NCBI GenBank assembly: GCA_030535715.1
Contig: JAUNRL010000006.1
Location: forward strand, 7,625 to 19,157
DNA length: 11,533 nt
Origin: Bacillota bacterium
GTDB taxonomy: Bacteria > Bacillota > Clostridia > Peptostreptococcales > Anaerovoracaceae
Reading direction: 5' to 3'
Part shown: positions 1-6,106 of the stretch, in pieces
How the letters are laid out: every line of letters begins with the position of its first letter
How positions within the stretch are numbered: position 1 is the stretch's first letter
Made by a program: the position numbers and the translations under genes
The notes under the pieces: model-generated
Database searches by the model: none
What the model was told of the DNA's origin: nothing
What the model saw: only the letters and a program-made list of their open reading frames with translations

Positions 1-2
1 TC

Positions 3-107
3 AGCGGCGCGAAGATGCTGACCTGTATTGCGACTCTGGCTACGGCGGCTGGCGCGGCGCTGCTTTTCGCGGTGATCGACCGCATCGGAAATTCAGACGG
101 GAGGTAA
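3..107 (+). CDS. C-terminal end of an unidentified membrane protein (partial)
   Basis: The gene is cut by the left window edge. One frame is open from position 3 to a TAA at 105-107 and gives about 34 residues: a hydrophobic stretch rich in Ala, Leu and Thr (roughly residues 5-25 of the visible part) followed by a short polar tail, IDRIGNSDGR. This looks like the last transmembrane helix and cytoplasmic tail of a multi-pass membrane protein, possibly a transporter, but the family cannot be read from so little sequence. The stop lies directly after the GGGAGG ribosome binding site of the sirtuin gene and only 6 bases before its GTG start, so the two genes are probably co-transcribed. Confidence 0.5.
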   Translation, partial: SGAKMLTCIATLATAAGAALLFAVIDRIGNSDGR

Positions 108-113
108 ACGAAA

Positions 114-854
114 GTGTATGAAGAACTGACGACTATTCTGAAGGAAAGCAACAACATCGTATTCTTCGGCGGAGCGGGAGTGTCCACGGAGAGCAGTATT
201 CCGGATTTCCGGTCGGAACAGGGTCTCTACCATGCGCAGCAGGCCTACGGGATGTCTCCGGAGCAGATGATTTCCCACAGTTTTTTCCTGCAGAACACGG
301 AGACGTTTTTTGATTATTACAAAAGCAACATGATCTATGTCGACGCTGAGCCGAATCCGGCCCATCTGGCGCTGGCGAAGTTGGAGGACATGGGCAAGCT
401 GAAGGCGGTGGTCACCCAGAACATCGACGGCTTGCACCAGAAGGCCGGGAGCCGGACGGTCCACGAACTGCACGGATCCGTTCTGCGCAATTACTGCATG
501 GACTGCGGCGCGTCCTATGATCTGGAGTATGTGATGGATCCGACCCGCTGCGACGGGCATATTCCCCGCTGCGGGAAGTGCGGCGGTATCATCAAGCCGG
601 ATGTGGTGCTCTACGAGGAAGCGCTGGATGATGCCCAGATCCGGGGTGCTGTGGATGCCATCGCGGATGCCGATACCCTGATCATCGGGGGAACGTCGCT
701 GGTGGTTTATCCGGCGGCCGGATTTATAAATTATTTTCATGGAAAGCATCTGGTGCTGATCAACAAAAGCAGCACATCCTACGATGGACGGGCTGATCTG
801 GTGATTCACGAGGCCATCGGCAGGGTGCTGAAGGAAGCCGTCGGGAATCTGTAG
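114..854 (+). CDS. cobB: NAD-dependent protein deacylase, sirtuin (Sir2) family
   Basis: A 246-residue sirtuin, the usual size for bacterial members. It removes acyl groups from lysine side chains in the cytoplasm, using NAD+ and releasing nicotinamide and O-acyl-ADP-ribose. The NAD-binding motif GAGVSTESSIPDFRS spans residues 20-34, TQNIDGLH spans 101-108, and the catalytic His120 lies in HELHGS. The four zinc-ligand cysteines are Cys128, Cys131, Cys153 and Cys156; KPDVVLYEE (161-169) and GGTSL (192-196) complete the Rossmann part. The start is GTG at 114, with GGGAGG at 99-104 nine bases upstream; no in-frame ATG offers a better alternative. It is the second gene of the probable operon with maf, mntP and the EamA permease. 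Its TAG stop happens to be in the same reading frame as the maf gene 42 bases downstream. The family call is secure; the physiological substrate is unknown. Confidence 0.95.
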   Translation: MYEELTTILKESNNIVFFGGAGVSTESSIPDFRSEQGLYHAQQAYGMSPEQMISHSFFLQNTETFFDYYKSNMIYVDAEPNPAHLALAKLEDMGKLKAVVTQNIDGLHQKAGSRTVHELHGSVLRNYCMDCGASYDLEYVMDPTRCDGHIPRCGKCGGIIKPDVVLYEEALDDAQIRGAVDAIADADTLIIGGTSLVVYPAAGFINYFHGKHLVLINKSSTSYDGRADLVIHEAIGRVLKEAVGNL

Positions 855-896
855 GCGGCCGGACAGGGAGAAGGCGGCAGGAAAGAGGATGCCATC

Positions 897-1589
897 ATGA
901 CGCAGAACGAACATGGGACAATCTGGAGCAGCAGTCCGGCGCCCCAGCCCGGGAATGCAGGGACGGTTGACGAATGCGCAGCGCCGGCCGCGATGCCCGT
1001 TTACCGCGGGGACATCGTGCTGGCCAGCGCTTCGCCGCGGCGGCGGGAAATGTTCGCCCGGGAGGGCATTCCGGTGAAGATCCGGCCCTCCGGTGCGGGG
1101 GAGCATCTTCCCATGGCGCTCGCCCCGGAGACGACGGTTATGTTTCTGGCTCTTTGCAAGGCACAGGATGTTGCCGCCCGGGAGCAGGGATTCATCGTCG
1201 CGGCGGACACCATTGTCGTGGCCGACGGACGGATCATCGGCAAGCCCGCGGACGAGGAGGAAGCGTTCGCCATTCTGTCGCTTCTGCGGAACCGGACCCA
1301 TCAGGTGATCACCGGAGTCTGCCTGATTGACAATACCTAGGAGCCGGCGGAGAAACGCTGTCTTTTTGAAAGGACCGACGTGGTGTTCGGCATCTACTCG
1401 GACGATGAACTGCGGGCCTACGTCCGCACCGGCGAGCCTTACGACAAGGCCGGCGGCTACGCGATTCAGGAAACCTTCGGCCGGTATATCGACCGCATCG
1501 CGGGCGACCGGGACAACGTGATCGGTTTCCCCATGAACCGGGTACTGCCGTATCTGGAGCGCGACAGGCGGAGGGATGAGAGAGGATGA
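897..1589 (+). pseudogene. maf: Maf-family nucleoside triphosphate pyrophosphatase, interrupted by an in-frame TAG
   Basis: Maf proteins hydrolyse non-canonical or modified nucleoside triphosphates and are linked to septum and cell-shape control. The frame from ATG 897 (AGAGG at 884-888, eight bases upstream) encodes SASPRR at residues 44-49, the conserved Asp104 in AADT, GKP at 115-117 and HQVITGV at 135-141. It then meets TAG at 1338-1340 after residue 147. The same frame continues without a shift to TGA at 1587-1589 and encodes the rest of the family: FERTDVVF, YVRTGEPYDKAGGYAIQ and NVIGFPMNRV. Without the stop the product would be 230 residues: about 37 extra N-terminal residues plus a normal Maf domain of about 193. 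The TAG falls in a variable loop, so one C-to-T change in a CAG is the simplest origin. Annotation software may call only 897-1340. The end overlaps the mntP start (ATGA). A recent nonsense mutation, a sequence error or UAG read-through cannot be told apart here. Confidence 0.85.
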
Positions 1590-2248
1590 CCGTGACGCTG
1601 GGACTGATTCTGGCAAGCATACTGCTCGGCGTAGGCCTGGCGGTGGACGCGTTCAGCGTATCCATCGTCAATGGGCTGAACGAGCCTCACATGAGGAAGC
1701 GAAAGGCCTGCCTCATCGCGAGCACCTTCGGAGTCTTTCAATTCCTCATGCCCATGGCGGGCTGGTTCTGCGTGCATTCCCTGGCGCAGGCCTTCCGGAC
1801 ATTTCAGAAAGCCGTTCCCTGGATTGCGCTGATCCTGCTGCTCTTTATCGGCGGCAAAATGCTGCAGGAAGGCATTCTGGAGAACCGCGCCCGAAAAGCG
1901 GACGCGGCATCGGAACCGATGTTGAACGCGGTGGCGGAGCAGGCCGGCGGGGCGGATGAAGTTCGTAAAGCGGCCGGTACCCCGGTCGGCTTGGGCACGC
2001 TGATCGTCCAGGGCATCGCCACGTCCATTGATGCGCTTTCCGTCGGATTTGCCTTCGCATCCTACGATGCATCCGCCGCATTCCTGTGCTCGGTCATCAT
2101 CATGGCCGTTACCTTCAGCATCTGTATCGGCGGGCTTGTTGCCGGCAGAATCATCGGCACGCGGCTCTCCGGCAAAGCCGGTATTCTGGGCGGTGTGATT
2201 CTGATCTTCATCGGGCTGGAGATCTTTGTGAGAGGAGTTTTCTTCTGA
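1586..2248 (+). CDS. mntP: MntP-type manganese efflux pump
   Basis: A 220-residue polytopic membrane protein of the MntP/YebN (DUF204) family, which exports excess Mn(II) across the cytoplasmic membrane. It has the family's twofold repeat of three helices each: the first repeat carries AVDAFSVS with Asp21 in helix 1, the second SIDALSVGFAF with Asp149 in helix 4, and helix 6 ends with GGVILIFIGLEIFV. These buried aspartates are the expected metal-site residues. A hydrophilic loop of about 35 residues (98-133, rich in Ala and Glu) separates the halves and makes the protein longer than the E. coli protein (about 188). ATG 1586 overlaps the maf stop, with a GGAGG-rich stretch just upstream. No yybP-ykoY type riboswitch leader is possible here, because the gene starts inside the operon, so any manganese control must act further upstream. 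Confidence 0.93.
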   Translation: MTVTLGLILASILLGVGLAVDAFSVSIVNGLNEPHMRKRKACLIASTFGVFQFLMPMAGWFCVHSLAQAFRTFQKAVPWIALILLLFIGGKMLQEGILENRARKADAASEPMLNAVAEQAGGADEVRKAAGTPVGLGTLIVQGIATSIDALSVGFAFASYDASAAFLCSVIIMAVTFSICIGGLVAGRIIGTRLSGKAGILGGVILIFIGLEIFVRGVFF

Positions 2249-3207
2249 TGGGCAAAACGATTAACGGCGTGAGCCGGTGGAAACTCTATACGGTTGGCGC
2301 GGCCTTTACCCTGTCCATCGGATTTTCTTTTTTCGGCATCAAGAAGTGCGTGCCTTATGCGGATACGCTGACTCTCATCGCCTGCCGGTTCGCGGCGGCG
2401 CTGATCGGCGTCAGCATCTTCATGGCCGTCAGCAGGGTGACGGGCAGGTATCCCGGGGCCGAACCCGGGCGTCCGAAGGCCAAACTTTATCAGACGGCCG
2501 GCTTCTATCTGGCCTTCATGATTCTGCAGATTCTGGCTATGTACTTCGCCACCTCCATCGAGGGAGCTATCGTGTTTGCCATGGTACCGATTTTTGCCAA
2601 GATTATCGGCCGGATCACGCTGGGGGAAAAGTCAACCCCGCTGCAGAACTTCTTCGTTGTGCTCACTGTCGCGGCGCTGATCGTCCTGATCATCCTCAAC
2701 GCGACGGATATCCACCTGAACGTGACCGGGCTGATCATCATGACCATCAGCAGCATCTTCATGGGCTGCCAGAACGTGTCCGCCCGTTATGTGCGGGGGG
2801 TCTTCGCGCCCATTGAAATCACCATCTGCATCTCCGTCAGCGGCTTTGTGATCTTTTACGGGGCGGCTCTGGCACGGGCACTGGCGACCCGCGATCTCCA
2901 CGGCCTGTTTGAACCCCTGACCCATCCCCAGTTTGTGATCTGGGTCTCTTTCCTGGGCATCTTCTGTATTTTGCTTTCGGCTCAGTTCATGTCCTACATG
3001 CTAGCCCATATGGAGATCATCCAGAGCACCGTTTTCAGCAGCGCATCGACGCTGGTCTCCATCATCGCCGGCGCGCTGATCCTGGGCGAACCGCTCAACT
3101 GGTACCACTATATCTGCGGCGCGCTGATCCTGGCCGGCGTGGTCGGCCTTTCTCTGGCTCCGGCTCAGGCTTCCAATGCCGGCAAGTCTCTGCGGGACGA
3201 TATGTAG
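2248..3207 (+). CDS. EamA-domain (DMT superfamily) permease
   Basis: A 319-residue inner-membrane protein with about ten predicted helices and the internal duplication of the drug/metabolite transporter superfamily. Half one ends with IVFAMVPIFAKIIGR, then GEK (126-128) and a hydrophobic helix. Half two repeats this as TVFSSASTLVSIIAGALILG, then EP (281-282) and ICGALILAGVVGLSL. The charged ends are SRVTGRYPGAEPGRPKAK (62-79, a loop) and a short polar C-terminus. The start is ATG 2248, which shares one base with the mntP TGA and has AGAGGAG at 2231-2237, ten bases upstream. The frame is open further upstream to 2086, but that part lies inside mntP and lacks a binding site. Substrates of this family vary widely (amino acids, sugars, metabolites, drugs) and none can be assigned. 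It is the last gene of the first operon. No Rho-independent terminator is obvious after it. Confidence 0.88.
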   Translation: MGKTINGVSRWKLYTVGAAFTLSIGFSFFGIKKCVPYADTLTLIACRFAAALIGVSIFMAVSRVTGRYPGAEPGRPKAKLYQTAGFYLAFMILQILAMYFATSIEGAIVFAMVPIFAKIIGRITLGEKSTPLQNFFVVLTVAALIVLIILNATDIHLNVTGLIIMTISSIFMGCQNVSARYVRGVFAPIEITICISVSGFVIFYGAALARALATRDLHGLFEPLTHPQFVIWVSFLGIFCILLSAQFMSYMLAHMEIIQSTVFSSASTLVSIIAGALILGEPLNWYHYICGALILAGVVGLSLAPAQASNAGKSLRDDM

Positions 3208-3230
3208 CTGCGTATGCTTCTGACCCCTGT

Positions 3231-3260
3231 CCGGGATTGCCTTTATTTACAATTTCCCGG
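3231..3260. promoter_or_regulatory. Inverted repeat overlapping the ychF -35 element
   Basis: The arms CCGGGA (3231-3236) and TCCCGG (3255-3260) are a perfect 6-bp inverted repeat with an 18-base spacer. The outer bases GTCC and GGAC can extend it with a two-base bulge. It is centred almost on the -35 hexamer of the ychF promoter. It could be an operator or the base of a weak terminator for the upstream operon; there is no T-run after it. Confidence 0.3.
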
Positions 3261-3275
3261 GGACTGTGATATACT
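3246..3275 (+). promoter_or_regulatory. Predicted sigma-A promoter of ychF with extended -10
   Basis: TTTACA at 3246-3251, an 18-bp spacer, then TATACT at 3270-3275 preceded by TG one base upstream (3267-3268), an extended -10. The match to the housekeeping consensus is good, and it is the only strong promoter in the gap between the EamA gene and ychF. Transcription should begin near 3282, leaving a leader of about 55 bases. Confidence 0.75.
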
Positions 3276-3290
3276 GTTTCCCGCGGCGGG

Positions 3291-3320
3291 CCGGCGGATT
3301 CGCCGGTGTGTAGGAACACA
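3291..3320 (+). promoter_or_regulatory. Two abutting hairpins in the ychF leader
   Basis: CCGGCG-gatt-CGCCGG (3291-3306) is followed with no gap by TGTGT-agga-ACACA (3307-3320). Both stems are perfect and both loops have four bases. The AAGGAG ribosome binding site begins directly after the second stem (3321-3326). They would stack beside the binding site and could affect translation or mRNA stability. The function is inferred only. Confidence 0.45.
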
Positions 3321-3336
3321 AAGGAGATCGTGAAAT

Positions 3337-4428
3337 ATGAAACTCGGAATCGTGGGATTACCCAATGTAGGAAAAAGTACACTTTTTAACGCCATCACCC
3401 GGGCGGGGGCGGAAGCGGCGAACTATCCGTTCTGCACCATTGAGCCCAATGTGGGTGTGGTGACCGTGCCCGATGAGCGGGTGACGAAATTGTCGGAGAT
3501 TTATCATTCGAAGAAGACCATCTACACCACCATCGAGTTCTGCGACATCGCCGGGCTGGTGAAGGGCGCCAGCAAGGGCGAGGGTCTGGGCAACAAGTTC
3601 CTGGGTCATATCCGCGAGGTGGAGGCCATCGTACATGTGGTGCGCTGCTTTGAGGACGGGAACGTGGTGCATGTGGACGGGAAGATCGATCCGGTATCCG
3701 ATATCGAAACCATCAATATGGAACTGATTCTCTCCGACATGGAGGTGCTGGAGCGCAGGATTCAAAAGACGCAGAAGAATCTGAAGGGGGACAAGGGCCT
3801 GCAGAAGGAGCTGGATCTGCTGAACCGGGTAGCGGAGTTCATTGGCGGAGGAACATCGGCCAGAGCCATGGAGCTGGATGAGGATGAGGCGGAGTTTGTG
3901 AAGAGTCTGAATCTGCTTTCGTATAAGCCGGTAATTTATGCGGCCAATGTGGCGGAGGAGGATGCCGCCGGCGAGGACAACGGGTATGTGCAGGCGGTTC
4001 GGGAGTATGCCGAAAAAGAGGGCTCGGAAGTTGTGGTGATCTGCGCCCGCGTGGAAGCCGAGCTGTCTGAACTGGAGGACGATGAGCGGGACCTGTTTCT
4101 GGAGGAACTGGGAATCACCCAGTCCGGTCTGGAGAAGCTGATTCATTCCTCTTATGCGCTTCTGGATCTGATCTCCTTCATCACCACAGGCGAGGACGAA
4201 ACCCGGGCCTGGACCATCCGCCGGGGAACCAAAGCTCCCCAGGCGGCCGGAAAGATCCACACGGATTTCGAGAAAGGCTTCATTCGCTCCGAGACCATCG
4301 CCTACGATAAGCTGATGGAGGCCGACGGGAAGCTATCCGCGGCCAAAGAGCGCGGATGGCTCCGCTCGGAAGGGAAGGAGTACGTGGTGCAGGACGGCGA
4401 CATCTGCCACTTCCTGTTCAACGTTTAG
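3337..4428 (+). CDS. ychF: Redox-regulated ATPase YchF (OLA1/Obg-like GTPase family)
   Basis: A 363-residue soluble P-loop NTPase of the Obg-related YchF/OLA1 family, full length. These proteins bind ribosomes, prefer ATP to GTP, and act in stress responses and translation. The P-loop GLPNVGKST is at residues 7-15, the switch II region [20 protein letters not shown] at 70-89, and the divergent G4 position NVAEE at 204-208 replaces the GTPase NKxD, which explains the ATP preference. A helical coiled-coil insert lies about 125-190. The TGS domain fills the C-terminus, from about residue 280 ([20 protein letters not shown]) to FNV at the end. The start is ATG 3337 with AGGAG at 3322-3326, ten bases upstream. 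It has its own promoter and its own Rho-independent terminator, so it is probably monocistronic. The stop is TAG. Confidence 0.97.
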   Translation: MKLGIVGLPNVGKSTLFNAITRAGAEAANYPFCTIEPNVGVVTVPDERVTKLSEIYHSKKTIYTTIEFCDIAGLVKGASKGEGLGNKFLGHIREVEAIVHVVRCFEDGNVVHVDGKIDPVSDIETINMELILSDMEVLERRIQKTQKNLKGDKGLQKELDLLNRVAEFIGGGTSARAMELDEDEAEFVKSLNLLSYKPVIYAANVAEEDAAGEDNGYVQAVREYAEKEGSEVVVICARVEAELSELEDDERDLFLEELGITQSGLEKLIHSSYALLDLISFITTGEDETRAWTIRRGTKAPQAAGKIHTDFEKGFIRSETIAYDKLMEADGKLSAAKERGWLRSEGKEYVVQDGDICHFLFNV

Positions 4429-4487
4429 CCTGGACGGTCGCTCTGACCGGGATGGCTGCATTCGGAAATCGTAAAGAAAGGGACGGT

Positions 4488-4520
4488 ACGACCAGCATCA
4501 GGATGGTGCTGGTCGTTTTT
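4488..4520 (+). terminator. Rho-independent terminator of ychF
   Basis: A perfect 10-bp stem, ACGACCAGCA (4488-4497) with TGCTGGTCGT (4507-4516), encloses a 9-base loop and is followed by T residues through 4520. It lies 59 bases after the ychF stop, in the right orientation for that gene. On the opposite strand it lacks a clean U-tract, so it serves ychF rather than the convergent lgt. Confidence 0.9.
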
Positions 4521-4531
4521 CGTAGGTTGAC

Positions 4532-4659
4532 TGTATGGGCCTTCAGGCCTGCAGAATCTGACGAAAAGGAGCATGATCTGACCCGATGCCCCTGATGTAT
4601 GGGCCTTCCGCAGAAAAATCGTGGGCCTACAGGCACAGGAAGTTTGATGAGAAGGTTCA
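4532..4659. repeat. Diverged short repeats in the ychF-lgt intergenic region
   Basis: TGTATGGGCCTTC occurs exactly twice (4532-4544 and 4596-4608). A longer imperfect copy pair aligns without gaps: 4536-4573 with 4622-4659, about 25 of 38 bases identical. Read in the matching frame, the pair encodes WAFRPAESDEKEHD and WAYRHRKFDEKVHN, and several differences are at third codon positions. No recognisable gene or terminal inverted repeats accompany them. They may be the remains of a decayed coding sequence or small element. Confidence 0.4.
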
Positions 4660-4662
4660 CAA

Positions 4663-4694
4663 CTGGTTAGCCAACCAGCCGGTGAAAACACCGG
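4663..4694. repeat. Two abutting perfect hairpins downstream of lgt
   Basis: CTGGTT-agcc-AACCAG (4663-4678) is followed with no gap by CCGGTG-aaaa-CACCGG (4679-4694). Each is 16 bases, with a 6-bp perfect stem and a four-base loop. They lie 16-47 bases past the lgt stop codon on the minus strand. There is no U-run on either strand, so they are not a standard intrinsic terminator, although they could protect the 3' end of the lgt mRNA. Confidence 0.45.
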
Positions 4695-4709
4695 AACAAG
4701 CGAGCGGTA

Positions 4710-5486
4710 TCATCGTTGCTCCGAATTGGAGGGACCGGATTGGCCGGAGCGATGCCGGCGCTGCGGGATGACGTAGGCGGCGGCGCAGACGATGAGTATG
4801 TCCGGAGTGATGAGGGGGGCCTGTTTGAAGGGGCCGATCATGAGACTGTCCGTGCGAAGCGCTTCCACGAAGAAACGCTCCAGCGAATAGAGCATACCGT
4901 AGAGGAGGAAGGTGCGTCCTTCGAATGACCGGTAACGGCTGTCCATCCAGAGAAGAAAAAGGAACAGCAGAAAGCACCAGATGGATTCGTAGAGGAAGGT
5001 AGGGTGAACCGACTGCCCGTCCACGGTGATGGCCCAGGGAAGATCGGTGGGGCCGCCGTGGGCTTCGGCGTTGAAATAGTTGCCCCAGCGTCCTACGGAC
5101 TGAGCAAAGGCAATAGAGGGTGCGGCTAGATCCAGCAGGTTCAGCGGGTGGATGTTCCAGATCCAGCACAGAAGAGCAGCCGTGCTCAGCCCGGCGATCA
5201 GCCCGCCGTGAATGGCCAGGCCGCCGCCGCGGATATTGATGATGCGAAAAAAGTCTCCCGCGTACCAGCTCCAGTGAAACAGAACATAGTAGAGGCGGGC
5301 GCCGGTGATGCCGGCCGGGATGCAGATGAGTGCGAAGTTCAGAATCTGATCCGAAGTCAGACCGTGAGCGGGTGCCCGGCGGCAACACAAAAAAGCGGCT
5401 GCGACAATTCCTCCACAGATCAGAATCGCGTACCACATAATGTCGATATGAAAGATGGTAAAGGCTATGGGATCCGGTGCAGGCAT
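4710..5486 (-). CDS. lgt: Prolipoprotein diacylglyceryl transferase
   Basis: A 258-residue integral membrane enzyme that moves a diacylglyceryl group from phosphatidylglycerol to the lipobox cysteine of prolipoproteins, the first step of lipoprotein maturation. It has about seven helices. Family motifs in order: WYAILI in helix 1, GARLYYVLF with Arg64, GGGLAIHGGLIAG (87-99) with His93, the Lgt signature GRWGNYFNAEAHGGP (132-146) with Arg133, Asn136 and Glu141, HPTFLYES (161-168), and ERFFVEALRTDSL (203-215). The last helix is short and is followed by a basic, polar tail (PQRRHRSGQS), a little different from typical members. ATG 5486 lies four bases after the stop of the lipoprotein gene and has no good ribosome binding site of its own, so translation is probably coupled. 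The gene converges on ychF. Confidence 0.95.
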   Translation of the reverse strand: MPAPDPIAFTIFHIDIMWYAILICGGIVAAAFLCCRRAPAHGLTSDQILNFALICIPAGITGARLYYVLFHWSWYAGDFFRIINIRGGGLAIHGGLIAGLSTAALLCWIWNIHPLNLLDLAAPSIAFAQSVGRWGNYFNAEAHGGPTDLPWAITVDGQSVHPTFLYESIWCFLLFLFLLWMDSRYRSFEGRTFLLYGMLYSLERFFVEALRTDSLMIGPFKQAPLITPDILIVCAAAYVIPQRRHRSGQSGPSNSEQR

Positions 5487-5490
5487 AGGA

Positions 5491-5991
5491 TTACTGATTG
5501 CTGTTTACCAGTTGCCGGGGATCCAGCGCAAGAATCAGTTCTACCGTATCGCCCATGAGATGGACGGTGTACAGATCGTCCTGGCTGCCGGAGTAGTCCT
5601 TCGCGAAGGTTTCCGCGTCGCAGACCGTCAGTGTGCCGTTGTTCAGCACGACGATGCCCATATCCGCGCCAAACTCGTACTCTGAAGTCATGTTCCGGTC
5701 GGCAATGTAATAGCCATCTTCGTAGTTTTCATTCACCACGACCTGTTTCTGTTCAACAACCACCTTGTAACTGTCTCCGGAAGAAACGAGGGAGACGGAA
5801 CCGGTGACGGTTTCCGCACCGTCGTTGATCAGCTGCTGGGCATAGTCTCTGGTGAGAAATTCCACGTCCGCGTTTTCTCCGTCATAACCGACATCGAAAT
5901 CCTCCTGTCCGCTGCACGCGGAAAGGGAGGCGGACAGGGAAAGGCATAACAGTCCGGAAAGGATCAGTCTGAAACACTTCTTCATCATCAT
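5491..5991 (-). CDS. Small lipoprotein of unknown function
   Basis: A 166-residue secreted lipoprotein. A basic N-terminus (MMMKK) and a hydrophobic segment (about residues 6-22) lead to the lipobox LSAC, with Cys26 as the predicted lipidated residue. The mature part (27-166) is acidic, begins with a flexible Gly/Asp/Glu-rich stretch, and then alternates short hydrophobic and polar stretches that suggest beta strands (for example YKVVVEQKQVVVNE and LYTVHLMGDTVELIL). I recognise no domain. The stop is four bases before lgt, so the substrate and the enzyme that lipidates it are probably made from one mRNA. The start is uncertain among three successive ATG codons (5991, 5988, 5985), since none has a strong ribosome binding site. 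It is transcribed away from mraZ. Confidence 0.75.
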   Translation of the reverse strand: MMMKKCFRLILSGLLCLSLSASLSACSGQEDFDVGYDGENADVEFLTRDYAQQLINDGAETVTGSVSLVSSGDSYKVVVEQKQVVVNENYEDGYYIADRNMTSEYEFGADMGIVVLNNGTLTVCDAETFAKDYSGSQDDLYTVHLMGDTVELILALDPRQLVNSNQ

Positions 5992-6025
5992 TTCTGCATA
6001 AACCCGGTAAATCGTTCAAAAATCA

Positions 6026-6049
6026 ATGATAACTAACCATTATTATCAT
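6026..6049. promoter_or_regulatory. AT-rich inverted repeat in the divergent control region
   Basis: ATGATAA (6026-6032) and TTATCAT (6043-6049) form a perfect 7-bp inverted repeat with a 10-base spacer. It lies 35-58 bases upstream of the lipoprotein gene start, in the most AT-rich stretch of the window. Position and symmetry fit an operator for the lipoprotein-lgt transcript. The half-sites resemble those of Fur-family regulators, but the spacing does not match the classical box. Confidence 0.35.
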
Positions 6050-6106
6050 ACACGCAAAAGGAGACGGTGACAAGCAAATTGGAGAATAATGCGTCGTGAG
6101 GGAGTA

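Noticed and set aside
93..1616. A 507-codon open frame on the minus strand opposite the sirtuin and maf
   Set aside because: Same cause: sirtuin and maf share a frame, leaving one antisense frame open. No ribosome binding site or recognisable domain.
2086..2247. N-terminal extension of the EamA permease frame inside mntP
   Set aside because: The extension is out of frame with mntP, rich in His and Arg, and the real start at 2248 has a good binding site and the usual TGATG overlap.
4435..4449. Small CGGTC/GACCG hairpin just after the ychF stop
   Set aside because: Only five base pairs and no T-run; the strong terminator at 4488-4520 explains transcript ending.
5992..6060. A promoter for the lipoprotein-lgt operon
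   Set aside because: TATGAT-like and TTGxxx-like hexamers exist on the minus strand, but no pair has acceptable spacing and match, so no position is called.
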